Assembly: GCA_032718475.1 (NCBI GenBank)
Contig: JAUCBJ010009048.1
Location: 124,001-188,000 of the forward strand
Length of the DNA stretch: 64,000 nt
Source of the DNA: Nemertoderma westbladi
Taxonomy: Eukaryota > Xenacoelomorpha > Nemertodermatida > Nemertodermatidae
Direction: 5' to 3'
Position 1 is the first letter of the stretch. The number at the start of each line of letters is the position of its first letter. The notes beneath the pieces were generated by a model. It saw nothing but the letters and a program-made list of their open reading frames with translations. It made no database searches and was not told where the DNA came from. This document shows, in pieces, positions 1-11,336 of this stretch. Position numbers and translations under genes: made by a program.

Positions 1-1488
1 ACATGCGTAGGGGTTGCCCGCTGTAATAACAGATGGGCGTGTCTCCCATACCTGATGTAAGTTAAACTGGTCTGTCCCAATTAACATCGCAATGGAACGA
101 TAATTAACAGGACATTCCGGTATTCCAAGGTTTCGTAAATACTTACGATCTTCCGGTGATTGCTCTGGCACAGGGCCAAGCAAGTTACTAAAGTCCTTCG
201 TAGCTGCAAAGGTCAAATTTCTTACCGGAAGTAATGAGCACTCCTCCTTGCTGTGCTCCGCTTTGGAAAGAAGAGTGTCTAAAGTTAGTTTTACTCTCGT
301 CACAGGAATCGCTCTCTTACCATGCATGCTGCTTACAGTATACTGAGCAGTCTTACCTTGACTCATGTCCGTAACCACATCGGCTACTTGTTCGTCGACA
401 TAACTGTGTGATGACGCAGAGTCTAAGATAGCGTATATACGCTTGCTCCCTCGGGTTCCGGTAATCTTTATAGGAATCACGCTAAACCCTTTCAATTGGT
501 TCTGTGTGAGGAGCGTTACCGATGGCTGTTCCTCACCCGCATGCACGTAGAAAGTGTCGTCTTCCTCCTTGTCCTCGTCCGATGATCCTGACTGATCCAT
601 ACAGTCCGTATAAAACGTACGGATCTCGCGCGGCGCACGCTCCTTGTATAGTGCGTCGCATCTAGCCGCTTTATCTGGATGCTCTTGTCGAAAGCGTTTG
701 GTTGGAGTGTGACTAGTTGTGTGAAGTAACGCGTCATGGTTACATCCACACTGAGGACATGTATCGTCGCTCGGGCAATCCTTCCGGATGTGTCCTGGCT
801 TCGTACATCTCCAGCAAGAATCTAAAGATCGAATTCGAAGTCTTCTCTCTTCGATTCCTAACTCCTTAAAAGCGCAACATCCACAAAGTTTATGTCCGCT
901 ATAGTTTCTGCCGTTCCGCTCGCAGTATGAGCATCCCACAAAGTCTGCCGGCAACTGTTGTCGTGGCTGCGTGGTGCCGATAGGTGTCAGAACTTTAGAA
1001 GTCTCAGTAGGGGTGGCGTAGGTAACGGCTTTCGCGTTCGTCGGAAACGGTTTAGTCCGAGTCGGCACAGAAATAGCTATCCCTTCTGCCGCGATATGAT
1101 GATCGGTATAATTCGATCGAGTCTCGATAACGGCCTCCCGCGAAATCAGTTGATAGACGTCGGTGAGTTTTAATAGCCCGCCAGCCTCTTCACGCTGGTA
1201 CTCGATGCGTCGCCATTCTCGTCGAAGTCGATGATGAAGTCGACCGATTATCCTGATGAGAACCGTACTCGAGTTGTCCAATGGACCGTAAAGTCCCTAT
1301 AGCGTTTTTTATTTCGTCCTCGAGTCGTAGAAGATCGATCGGTTTCGAAATGCTGCCTCCTCTGCAGAGGTCTTCGATAATGGATTTAGCCATGGCGACG
1401 TTACCGCCGTAAATCGAATATAGACGGTCGTACGCCAACTCAAAGGCATCTGGAACACCAATAAAGGTTTCCGCTAATCGTTTCAGCT
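1..1488 (-). pseudogene. BEL/Pao retrotransposon: gag 3' part, zinc knuckles and aspartic protease
   Basis: Reading the minus strand, a long open frame runs from the window edge to about position 1255. A one-base frame change there joins the segment 1190-1438, so the gag carries a frameshift. The upstream part resembles the DUF1759-type gag core of BEL/Pao elements (LAETFIGVPDAFELAYDRLY). Cysteine/histidine clusters follow: C-x2-C-x9-H-x2-C, then a CCHC knuckle (CWRCTKPGHIRKDC), then CPQCGCNHDALLH. Next comes an aspartic-protease active-site segment, ILDSASSHSYVDE, at about 370-425; the DSA in place of DSG or DTG is a variant I believe occurs in this family. Reverse transcriptase, RNase H, integrase and the 3' LTR would lie beyond position 1. 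The LINE at 1489-3738 separates this piece from its own N-terminus, so it is broken in this copy. Confidence 0.8.
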
Positions 1489-3738
1489 ATTATTATTATT
1501 ATTATTCTATCTTTTAATCTCAAAACTCAACAATTGAGAAAACAATTGTGGAGGAAGCCTGGAGGGAATGGCCCACCGTAGCTTATGATTGGCTGAGATT
1601 AAGCGTCGGCAACCACAGTACTTTTGAAGCACCAGACCCTACATTACCCAAGTTACTACGCCCCTAAAGATAATTTAATAAATAAATACATTTTATAATT
1701 GTATAACTGACTTCTAACTAATGTGTTTTACATTAATCCATTTTTATCTAAGTAATTGCGTCTCGTTCATATAGGGAGTAATAGTGTTTTTTGATTGTAT
1801 TTTCAAATGTGCTATATTTTGTGATACTACGAAAATTATCATCTAGGGAGTTCCATAGTCTTATCATGCTTAAAATTATGCTATTATATCCTTTGTTATT
1901 TTTCGACAGCGGTGTTTTAATTTTGTGCGTTCTTGCATTTATGACTGGTGAGTTCTGTCTATTTAAAAATGGTAGAGTAAGGTCGTTAAATGGCTTTGAT
2001 AAATTGTATATATATCTGTAGAAGTATTTTAGTGCAAAGTGTTCCCTTAGAGCCTTTAGTGTAGGCAATTTTGATTGTGACCGTAACTCTGTTCCTGTTA
2101 AGTCCCGTATTTTTTTGCTATGTACTACCCGCAGACCATAATTTTGTATTTTTTCTAGAGAATATAGTTGTTCTTTGAAACCATGAATATTATGGAGTGA
2201 TATTAAAATTTCGCAGCAATAGTTATGGTGTGGTAATACTAGTGTTTTGTATAAATATAATTTGCACTGCTTTGTCAGTTGTCCCCTTATTTGACGGAGA
2301 CCTGATATTGCATGAGTCATTTTATTTGAAATATCCTTTATGTGCTCACGCCATTCCATTGTATTGTCTATGTATACACCTAAATATTTTATCGATTGTG
2401 ATTGCGAGATTGTAAGTATCCTTTGGTTATTTGGCAGAAGCATGTTTATTTTGTCAATTCTATCTGAACGTGGTTTTGGTGATATTAACATAAATTCTGT
2501 TTTTTTATTGTTAAGCTGTAAGTGAAGATCATTAAATTTCAGGTTAAGAGTTTTTATTTTATTGGCTAATAATTCTGTTGCTATGTTTGGATTTTCACTG
2601 GTGCAATATAGCAAGGTGTCATCTGCATATTGCACTATTCCTAAGTCTGATTTATTGCTTAATTTATTTACATACGCTAAAAATAACAGTGGGCCGAGTA
2701 GAGTCCCTTGTGGGATTCCTCTTACTGAAGTTTGCCATGTTGATTTAGTGCCGTTGGTTTTAACTCTTTGGTATCTTGGGTATAAAAAACTACCTATTAG
2801 TTTAGTAGCTGTTGTATGGAAACCAAGGTCAGATAGTTTGTTTAGCAGTATATCGTGGTTTAGTGAATTAAATGCCTTACTAAGATCAAGGGCTGCTATA
2901 GCTACATAATTGCCATTATTTAGACTTTGTCTCCACGACTCCGTGGCGAATATTAGTGCATCTCTAGTTGAGTAGTTTTTACGAAACCCAAATTGGGTGG
3001 TGTTTATTAGCTTATTTCTATCTAAATAATTAATTATTTGTTGATAAATTATTTTTTCAAATACTTTTTCTAGTGTGGTTGTTACTGCAATTGGCCTGTA
3101 ATTTTCAGGGTCGTCTTGTGGGCCTTTTTTATAAACTGGAGTTATCTCGGTGAACTTTAATTTATTGGGAAAAATTGAATGAGTGATTGATTTATTAATT
3201 AGGTATGCCAGTGGTCGAGCTATTTGTGGTGCAATTAGTTTGATAATTCTTGGATGTAATGTTGATGGGCCTGTAGATTTATTGATATTAATTTTTAACA
3301 AGTATTCATACACCGTTAGTTCATCTGTATTATGAAAACTAAAGCAGGGCTGACCTTCCACGTCCGGTGATATATGGAATTTGTTAAGTTTATTTACTGT
3401 TTGCGATATTCCTGTAAATTCGCCCATCGCTATATATGTTGAATTGAGCAAATCGGCTATTCTTTCATTTGATTTGATTAGAGTTCCCTTTTTATCTATA
3501 AGCTCTTTTATAGTGCAAATTTTAACTGTTTTATTTAGGATGGAATTTATTATTTTCCATTTGGTTCGAGGATTTTCAGCTGATTGAAATTTATTTTTTA
3601 TGTAGTTATTTTTAGCTTTACTATTTGATGAGTTAAATGAGTTTCGTGCTTTTTTGAAAAGATTGTAGTCTACTTCACTTTTTGATTGGCGCCATTTAAT
3701 TAGAGCAGAATTTTTTTTTTTTTTTTTTTTTTTTTTTT
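1489..3738 (-). mobile_element. 5'-truncated LINE inserted inside the BEL/Pao gag
   Basis: The minus-strand insertion interrupts the gag core. Gag residues ending in YLLLVLSG lie on one side (near 3740) and RLAETFIGV resumes on the other (near 1475). The sense-strand 3' end carries an (AAT)n microsatellite tail at 1489-1506, as in many CR1/L2/I-type LINEs. The sense-strand 5' end is a run of 28 A (T at 3711-3738 on the plus strand). The endonuclease domain is absent, so the copy is 5'-truncated. A short shared TGAAA on both sides may be the target duplication but is too short to be sure. Confidence 0.8.
1748..3710 (-). CDS. LINE reverse transcriptase (CR1/L2/Jockey-like superfamily)
   Basis: An open frame of about 650 residues encodes the reverse transcriptase and C-terminal region of a non-LTR retrotransposon. 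Visible motifs in order are the RT entry motif PENYRPIAVTTTLEKVFEK, motif A ALDLSKAFNSLNHDIL, the template-grip segment GIPQGTLLGPLLFLAYVN, and the catalytic box QYADDTLLYC. KYLGVYIDNTMEWREH and a C-terminal LWNSLDDNF-type segment follow. Both catalytic aspartate motifs are intact and there are no internal stops, so the insertion is young. The frame stays open across the poly(A) tract into the interrupted gag, giving a chimeric 779-codon frame that is probably accidental. The clade assignment within CR1/L2/Daphne/Jockey is uncertain. Confidence 0.85.
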
Positions 3739-4144
3739 CACCAGACAGGACTAGGAGCAAGTAATTAAACTTCTCCGTCGAGGTGAAAGCACACTTAGCG
3801 ATCTGGGACTCTACGTAGTCTACCAATGTACGCCAGTGTTTCGCGTTGCCAGAGAACTTCGGCGGTTGTTGTGCTGGTAATCCGTGTCTAGCCGCGAACT
3901 TCGCAATCTCGCTAACGAAATCCAACTGTCCTCGTCCCTGTTCGGTTGCGTCGTCCAGTCGTTCCCTTCCGCGCGTTGTTCGTCGGTAGGAAATATTAAC
4001 GGGATCTTCTTCTCGATGGTTTGGAGTCTGTCTAGTCTCCTGTTCTCTCCTTGGTGATCGATGTTGTCTAGGTTGTTCTAACTCCACGCTGGTTCGTGAT
4101 CGATCCGACGGTTGCGCTTCGAGTCGTTCTTCGAGTTGAGCTAG
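3739..4144 (-). pseudogene. BEL/Pao gag core, 5' fragment before the LINE
   Basis: This segment directly continues the frame of 4145-6397 after a single TGA. It encodes an Arg/Gln-rich linker and then the start of the gag core (AARHGLPAQQPPKFSGNAKHWRTL continues to YLLLVLSG; described here in overlapping pieces). The pattern P-x-F-x-G-x2-x2-W is typical of DUF1759-like gag proteins. A methionine at 4087 could start translation, or it could be reached by readthrough of the upstream stop. The core is cut by the LINE at 3738. Confidence 0.7.
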
Positions 4145-4147
4145 TCA
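4141..4147 (-). promoter_or_regulatory. Possible stop-codon readthrough site (UGA-CUAG) between gag segments
   Basis: On the minus strand the upstream gag frame ends with TGA (4147-4145), followed at once by CTAG (4144-4141). The same frame then stays open for more than 400 codons. UGA followed by CUA(G) is the best-known efficient readthrough context in metazoan mRNAs and RNA viruses. Whether it is functional here or just a nonsense mutation in a decayed copy cannot be told from one copy. Confidence 0.4.
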
Positions 4148-6397
4148 GTCCGTTACAGGTCGTATTATTTCGGCGAGTCTGTTGGTGCTGATCGCCTCCG
4201 CTGGTTGCAACGTGGGTTTCTGTTGGGGTGTTTCTCGTGGTGGATTGTCGATGTATGGGTTTGTTGATCTCTCCTCTCGTTTGTAATCCGCTGCCGCAGC
4301 CGCTCCAGTACGGAATATTTCCCGTTCCGTCGACTCCGAGTCACTGGATGAGTCGCTGTCGTCCGGATAAAGTGGTTGGCGGGTTCGCGTCCGGCGTATT
4401 ATTCTTGGTCGAGTTCGTTGTGGTCTGGGATCTACGGTTCTCTGTTGTTTGGTAGGCTCGCAAGCCTTCCACGAAGTCGTAGGTCTCGTTAAACATTGTG
4501 TGAGAGGTCTAGTAAAAACATCAGAGTTAATCTCTACTGTAGGTTTATAAATGACTGGGTTCGCGCAGCATGTCACAGGTTTAACTTGTAATGGTTTACT
4601 CACCTGTTTTACCGTCCTAAACGCAGGTTCGTCTCTCTCTACAAGTAAACTACGGCTTACAGTAGGTGGACTACTTATCTTACCTGCGAGAATCGGCGAC
4701 GAAGTCGCTCGTGGCTGCGGAATTGATTCCGTCATAACAAACCTATTACCTTGCACGGGTGATATTTCCTTCGGTTTTGCAACCATAACCGGTTTTACTG
4801 GAGTCGTGGGTTTGAGCATAGGAATAACTTGGGGAAAACGTTTACAGTAATCCTCGACGAACTCCTCTCCTCGGTCTATCACTCCCACACTTCCTTCCTC
4901 GATTCGCTTCTGAATTCCGCGATATCGAGTCTCCATGCGATCCTGGGCAGACAAGTCATGTCCAGCTCGAGACCTTATAGATCTATCTCTCGCGTCGAGT
5001 TCGAGGTCCTCTTGCGCATTCGCCGCCTCGCGCGATCTGCGATTTAGTTCGAACTGGAGCTGCATCTCCCTTTCGCGTCGATCTGCTTCCTGTTGTTGTG
5101 CCGCTAACTCCGCTTCCTGTATAGCTAAACGAGCGTTTATTTGTCGCGCCTCCAACTTGGCACGAGCGTCGGATGCTGCTTTCTTCCGTGCTAACTCAGC
5201 TGCGTTTACCGCCGCAACTCGTGCTAGCTCGTCAGCTGCCGCCTGTCGTGCTAGCTCGTCGGCTGCTGCCGCCTGTCGTGCTAACTTGTTGGCTGCTGCC
5301 GCCGCGGCCGCTTCTCGCGCTAAGTCCTCCTCCAGTCTCCGCATCTCGGATGCTTCGAACTCAGCCTGCGCTTGAAGTTTCGCAAGTTTCGCTACATCCT
5401 CTCTGCGCTGTTTTTCTCTTTCGATGGCGATCTGCGCCATCTGCCGTTGCGCTTCTTCCTCGACGACTTGTTGTCGGCGTGCGACCTCCTGTTGTTGTCG
5501 AGTAATTACAGACGCTGTTCTACTAACTTCGCCAACGTCGCCAACGTCGCTCCGTACACTAACGAACGATCTATCCAGTGGTGGAATTTGGTAGGCTCGC
5601 GAGCCTTCCGTGGATAGAACTTCCGTCGTCCCTCTCGGTACAACTTCCGGTTCTTCGATCTGTACTCCGCATCTACGAAGAAAATTGGTGAGCGTCCCTA
5701 ACCTCCCGTCCAGGCAGTATAGTTCTTCTTCCTCTTCGGGTTGTAACAACGCGTCCGAAACTGACTCACCTAACAGTTGGTCGAGTTGTTCTTGCTGAGT
5801 CGATCCTACAACCGACTTAAACTGAATGAGGCTTTCCCTCACACTTACCAACTTATCTATTATCTTTACCTGAGTAAAGTTGTCGCCACGCGACTCTGCA
5901 AGTTCGTGTAAACCTTTAAGTTTATCTACGGAAGCATGTACCCTACTTTCTATCCTTACCTGTAAGGTGTAGAACTCGTATCTCGACATCGGGGCGGTTA
6001 ACTTGCGTAAAACGCGAAAACCTTCCCCAAAGTTTCGAGTAATCTGGGCCATGTGTCCTCCTATACTCCTAATAATGTTCTCCTGGCTTCCAGTCGAACT
6101 TACCATGTCCGGTTCCCGCGATCTGGTCTGCGGGACGGTAAGGAAATCTTCGATTCTGCCGTCGCCACGCGTTGCGGCTTCCGGTATTTCCGTTCGGGGT
6201 ACCGGCGACGCACGCGGTGTGACATCGGTGGAATCTCGGGTTCTCCTTCTTGGTTCGTCTACTGTCGATCTGTCCGGGTCGCACGAGTCATAGTCGGTAG
6301 GTGGGTATCGAGTCGAATGTGGTGTATCACTCATGTCTATTATATATGTCAAGTACGGGTAATAAAATGTCAAAGTATCAGAATGTCGAAATGTCAA
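4145..6397 (-). CDS. BEL/Pao-associated gag N-terminal polyprotein region, Ala-rich coiled coil
   Basis: An uninterrupted 750-codon frame precedes the gag core of the same element. The N-terminal 130 residues are Arg/Ser/Thr/Pro-rich and low in complexity. Residues of about 130-260 look helical (LDQLLGESVSDALLQPEEEE). A long charged and alanine-rich coiled coil (about 300-490) contains repeated ELARQAAA units. A Pro-rich basic stretch and an acidic SDSSSDSEST patch follow before the stop. No enzymatic motif is visible. The position upstream of the gag core and on the same strand supports a structural or assembly role. The start could be the methionine at 6397 or the later one at residue 22 (MSDTPHSTRY). 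I do not recognise a named domain in the coiled coil. Confidence 0.6.
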   Translation of the reverse strand: MTFRHSDTLTFYYPYLTYIIDMSDTPHSTRYPPTDYDSCDPDRSTVDEPRRRTRDSTDVTPRASPVPRTEIPEAATRGDGRIEDFLTVPQTRSREPDMVSSTGSQENIIRSIGGHMAQITRNFGEGFRVLRKLTAPMSRYEFYTLQVRIESRVHASVDKLKGLHELAESRGDNFTQVKIIDKLVSVRESLIQFKSVVGSTQQEQLDQLLGESVSDALLQPEEEEELYCLDGRLGTLTNFLRRCGVQIEEPEVVPRGTTEVLSTEGSRAYQIPPLDRSFVSVRSDVGDVGEVSRTASVITRQQQEVARRQQVVEEEAQRQMAQIAIEREKQRREDVAKLAKLQAQAEFEASEMRRLEEDLAREAAAAAAANKLARQAAAADELARQAAADELARVAAVNAAELARKKAASDARAKLEARQINARLAIQEAELAAQQQEADRREREMQLQFELNRRSREAANAQEDLELDARDRSIRSRAGHDLSAQDRMETRYRGIQKRIEEGSVGVIDRGEEFVEDYCKRFPQVIPMLKPTTPVKPVMVAKPKEISPVQGNRFVMTESIPQPRATSSPILAGKISSPPTVSRSLLVERDEPAFRTVKQVSKPLQVKPVTCCANPVIYKPTVEINSDVFTRPLTQCLTRPTTSWKACEPTKQQRTVDPRPQRTRPRIIRRTRTRQPLYPDDSDSSSDSESTEREIFRTGAAAAADYKREERSTNPYIDNPPRETPQQKPTLQPAEAISTNRLAEIIRPVTD

Positions 6398-8780
6398 AAT
6401 GTCGAAATGTCAAACTTATCTTGGTATATATATATATACTATATATATATACCCTAACCGGTACAAATAAAATCAAAAGGGTATATAATAAAATATAATA
6501 ATCTAGCCTACCGGCTAAATTTGTACGAATAAGTGAGATAACGGTATACGCTACCAAAATGTAGATCAACAAGTACAAATAATAGGCAAAACAGCAACGT
6601 CTAACGGGAAAATAAATACCAACAACACTACTAATTAGACAGTGAAACCCACAAATTTTGAGTACTACTATGCTTTCTTAAATTTGAACGACACGAGTCG
6701 TAACACTTACGCTCCTTTGATCTTCCAGTCGTGCAAATTCCCAAATACAAACCGGAGTGGGTCGTTCCGTTTTCGGCGTCGCGGACGAATTTTGTGTCTC
6801 CCAAACTTGCGAAAAGCGGTCTAATCCTCGAAGCGGTCCAGAAATGAGTCCTTGAGTCCTGAAAAGTCGAAGGTGAGAGTTTTACTTCTACTCTACGAAA
6901 ATCTTCCTAGGTACCGATACAACTTGGTCTTTAAACCCTATGTACCTTTTCAAGTACCGAAAAGTAACACCGCACACACACGGCGTAAAACAAATTGCTA
7001 CAAACTAACTATTAGCTAGTCAAATATTAAATACGAAACTACTAGCTACCCTAAAGCCTACTGAAGCAGGGGATGTTCTACAAATTACTAATTTTACTAA
7101 TTTTAAATTGTAAATATCTCCTACCTTTTACAATAGCTAACAATATATATTTATATATATATATCTCACTGTAAAGTCCAGTAGTATACCGCTTACCGGA
7201 TCCTAGTAACGATGTATCTTACCGTAAGATCTAGTAATGTATACGGGCTCGTACAGTATCTGACAACAAATCCCAGTCCAGGGTATCTAAACAAACAGAT
7301 ACAATACACAAACGACTACTGGTGAGGAGCAGAGCCTAGTGTCTATTCTATGTACGTAAGCGGGTCTAATGCCTACGAACTAGACAAAAGGAAACCTGTC
7401 CTCTAACCGGTATGGCAGATGTACAGTTACAGTAACAGACCAAACTCACGGGAAAACAATCCCCGCGCAGCGAATCCTAACTATCGCTGACAGTCCTAAA
7501 TACCGTAACTTGCCACGGTGTGATTTATATGGTTTATATACGAGCTAATGGGTTAACAGACCTAGCGTAACAATACTGATCCCCCTGTACGAAATCAGTC
7601 TAAAGAGGGTCGTGCCTAATGTAACAATACCGCTGCTCTGACAAAACAACAGTTTAATAACAAAATAAAATACTCCCTTTTTGCCGTAACTAAATATCAG
7701 ATCCTAATTTTACAAATACTAACAGTAAGTTACAGATAAATTCTGCCTAAAAGTAATCTAAAGTGCGCTATAACTAGTAGAACTCTAAGGGTAAATATGT
7801 TTTAGGGCGTGTGTGTGTGGGTGTGTTACAATAAAACAATTTTGGTGTATATTATTTTACTAGGTTTTAGTGATTTTCTGACCAAAAACAATACCGTGCG
7901 CTAGCTACGAAAATAAGCTAGTCGCGTTTTGTAGAACTTTATACTTACAAATGACGTCAAACTCTCTCCGTCCTATCCACAACTCAACCGGGCAATTACG
8001 GTGTTAGTAACTACACCCGTGATCGGCACAAATACCAGATTCTGGTTGTAAGATAAGAAATAGGGGTTAATCGCTACCGTACGTTAGCTGATCTGGTATA
8101 CAAATTTGATTCTAGAACTTTGTTGCTGCGGTAGTTAGCAGCAAATACCTATCAGTACGTGGCAAGGCGCGGTAGGATATTAATAAACCTCCCTAGGTCA
8201 AGCGGTGTGCCGGTAGCAGAAATACTCCTTGCCTGATCAAATAACTAAGGTTCAGGCAGAGGGGGGGGGGGGGGGGGGGGGGTACTAATGTATGTTCTAC
8301 AAAGCGAACCAGTACCAAACGGTCAGTACTACGAATCACTAAATTATGGAACATATGCTGTCCGTACCTAATGTGTACTCGCGTACTGATGAACGGCAAT
8401 AGTTCGCACCTTTGAGATATACAGGTTAACCCAGGGATTTGTACTACTGATGGGGGGGCTCTGTCAGAATATAATTATTTGATCCTAAATTTGCGGCGTC
8501 CCAGAACAGCATCACGCTTACCCTGATCTATAGGTCTTACGTCGGGCAAGGACGTCGAACAAAGTCTTACCTTCCTCGGAAATCGGGCGCTGCATGGCAA
8601 GTGGAGTATTTCGAAGGGCGAAGGGGGTGCGCGGTCTAATCTAATGTGGGCGCTAGCGTGTTGTGGACATCATTTCCCTGCGTTGCTGACGGCCTAACGG
8701 TCTAGGCGGCCATCTTCCCAATGCTTGGCTGTCCCAAAGTTGGACGTTCAGAAAAGTACATGTTCAGAAGTTTATAGTAT
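6398..8780. other. Non-coding region upstream of the BEL/Pao gag, probably its 5' leader and LTR
   Basis: No credible coding frame is present. The stretch contains (TA)n tracts at 6427-6450 and 7145-7166, and a 22-G run at 8261-8282. By position it should include the element's 5' untranslated leader and 5' LTR. The partner LTR lies outside the window, so neither the LTR ends nor a primer-binding site can be defined. Confidence 0.35.
8261..8282 (+). repeat. Poly(G) tract, 22 bases
   Basis: An uninterrupted run of 22 G, one of eight G or C homopolymers of 15-24 bases in this window. The others are at 14958, 15007, 46180, 46419, 55709, 57188 and 63061. Confidence 0.95.
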
Positions 8781-9118
8781 ATTTACAGTTTACAAAACTT
8801 TATCAAACAGAATTGCCAAATAGTTTCAACAAGAAACATAATAAACTAAGTGAGAGAGCCAAGTTTAACAAGAGTAGTGATAACTAGAGTAGTTTGATAA
8901 GTGATAACCGAAGGCAAAACCAGCCCTTTATATACTAAATCTGGGACATCAAATCCACTAGAACTTTCTAGAGTATTCCATGGCCTCACATTGGAGCAAT
9001 AAGATATTCCATGCCCTATGATTGGCCCAACTCATCGTTCCATGTGTTGTACGCACCTCATTGGTTTGTCTATTTGTATCAAATGAAAATAAATTGCCCC
9101 AAAATGCAAATTTCCCGA

Positions 9119-9190
9119 CTGGGATTCGAACTCGTAACCTATATGTAATGCAACCAACGCCTTAACTATCTGACCACTACGCCACGAGAT
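9119..9190 (-). repeat. tRNA-derived SINE head
   Basis: The minus strand shows a pol III box A (TGGCGTAGTGG, near 9184-9174) and a box B (GTTCGAATCC, near 9131-9122) at tRNA spacing. The acceptor stem and anticodon stem do not pair, so this is a SINE head or tRNA pseudogene, not a working tRNA. Confidence 0.55.
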
Positions 9191-10367
9191 TAACTAGGGG
9201 TTTTATATGTACTGATATGAATAGGCATATTACATTACTGTAACTTAATCAAAATGCGTCGGATTTTCGAAAGTTTTTACGTTATACTACAAATGCTATC
9301 CTATAGTGAAATAATTCATCAGATACGGCATCGGCGCCAGAGACTTTTTTGTGTAGAATAAAATTCCGAACAACTTTGTGATGTTACGTTTTTTCATAGC
9401 TCTTAGTGTTTTCGAGTTACGAGGCTAATTAGTTTTCGGCTAATTAGTACTAATTAACAGTAATATGAGGGCCATAGCGATGACTGAACTTTTTTTAGAT
9501 CTTGCCGAGATGAACAAAAAACAACACCGTTGCTAGGGGAAAAACCAAATACTTTTCGAGAAAAATCAATTAGAAATCTTTAATCGCTAATTACAAATTA
9601 ATTAATTAACAGATTTTTGCCAAATATTTCTCTGCTGTGCACGCTCGGGCCTTCTATAAGATCGCGCAAACAGAATCGTTCTAGCTTTCGCCGTTCTCCT
9701 GGAAAAATCCTTTAAAAATCGACCTAAAAAAGATCAAAGCAAAGTGCCTACTTCCGAGGGGGTACACCATAATGCTATCTTATGAGGTTTTACTTTTGTG
9801 TTTATGTTGGTTTGCTAAGTTCCATTAAAAAGGCTACATTATTTATTCCTCATAAGACTCTGTGGAGCCTTTGGCTCTCCAGTGGCAGCCTATTGCTCCA
9901 GTATGTCAGTATCGTTACCGGTACACGTGCACTCACATTTCCTTCTCATAGAATTCCTTTTCATTTCTTTCTCATAGAGCAGTAGAGGAAGTCTACAAAT
10001 GCGAACTGTACAACTACCGGTACTCTACACCTTCAGGTCACAAAAACGAACGAGTCATACTGCCTGTGTGTGCCTGACTGCTGTACCGTACCAGTAGTCA
10101 AGTTCCAGTACTGTATCACAGTAACAGTAGGCATCGGATGTTAGGCCTTGCTGACTTCTGCTGTAGTGCAGTACAACAGTAGTGCACTACCGGTACTCTA
10201 CAGCTAGCAGCAAGGGAACTAGGTAGCCTGCCGTATGCGCATGCGCATGTTAGGCCTATCCTCAGCCAGTTCGATATGATACTCCTGGGCCAGCTACCAT
10301 TACGACAGTCTGTTATGATAGCCTACTCATGGGCTGCGTGTTGTGAATGCGTTTTAAAATGCCTTTT
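9191..10367. other. Intergenic, no gene seen
   Basis: AT-rich sequence with short repeats such as TAATTAGT and several CCGGTA and AGGCCT words. No convincing coding frame, TIR pair or RNA gene was found. Confidence 0.4.
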
Positions 10368-10879
10368 AAAAATCGTTTTGCAGTTTTGAAATCGACTTTA
10401 AAATCCATTTTAAATTGCATTTTATTTTTTATTTGAATTTTTTTTTCATATGCATTTCAAAATTAGTTTTTTATTTCATTTAAAAATATATAAATATATT
10501 ATCGTTTTGAAATCGACTTTAAAATCCATTTTAAATTTCATTTTATTTTTTATTTGAATTTTTTTTCATATGCATTTTAAAATTGGTAATAACCGGACTG
10601 GGGGCCCTCCAGTCCCATTTTTTTTGTCGTTTTTTTGGTGTTTTTTAGGGGTTTCAAATTTCTTTGAATGTGTTTAAAAACACACTAGAGATATAAAACA
10701 CTTAGAATATTTTTTCAAAATTGTCAAAAAGCACTTGAGCGCGGAAAAAACACTCTGAAAATTCTCTCTAAAAATGGTCAAATGTAAAAAAAAAAGGCTA
10801 TTTTTATTTTATTTTAGCCCCCGCCAGATGAAAGGAGATCAAAATTTAAATAAGATAAAAATATTGCGAAACTCCATTG

Positions 10880-11320
10880 ATTAATTTGAAAATTAGTAAA
10901 AAACATTACAATTATAACTGTATAAACATACCATAACAAAGTAAATAAACTATATGCATACATTAGGCCTAGGTATATATATATATATATATACATGTAA
11001 TAATAATAATTGATTGCCTAATGTTTATCACATATTACTTATGTGATAAACATTAGGCAATCAATTATTATTATTATTATTAATACAGTAATAGTACATT
11101 TCAATAATTATTAAATTATAAATAGAAAATTATTAAAAAACATTACAATTATAACTGTATAAACATACCATAACAAAGTAAATAAACTATATGCATACAT
11201 TAGGCCTAGGTGCTAGGTATATATATCTGTATATATATATATACATGTAATATAGTAAGTAATATGTGATAAACATTAGGCAATCAATTATTATTATTAA
11301 TACAGTAATAGTACATTTCA
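10880..11320. repeat. Internal duplication and long palindrome inside the Merlin element
   Basis: A segment of about 95 bp at 10880-10975 recurs at 11126-11215. Between them, about 11000-11075 forms a long inverted repeat whose arms share ATTGATTGCCTAATGTTTAT and its complement around a short centre. Both lie downstream of the transposase stop and explain much of the non-coding part of the element. Confidence 0.7.
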
Positions 11321-11336
11321 ATAACACTCTAGGACT

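Noticed and set aside
4228-6457. Plus-strand frames opposite the gag N-terminal region
   Set aside because: They are shadows of the GC-rich minus-strand coding sequence, with no domains and no consistent start.
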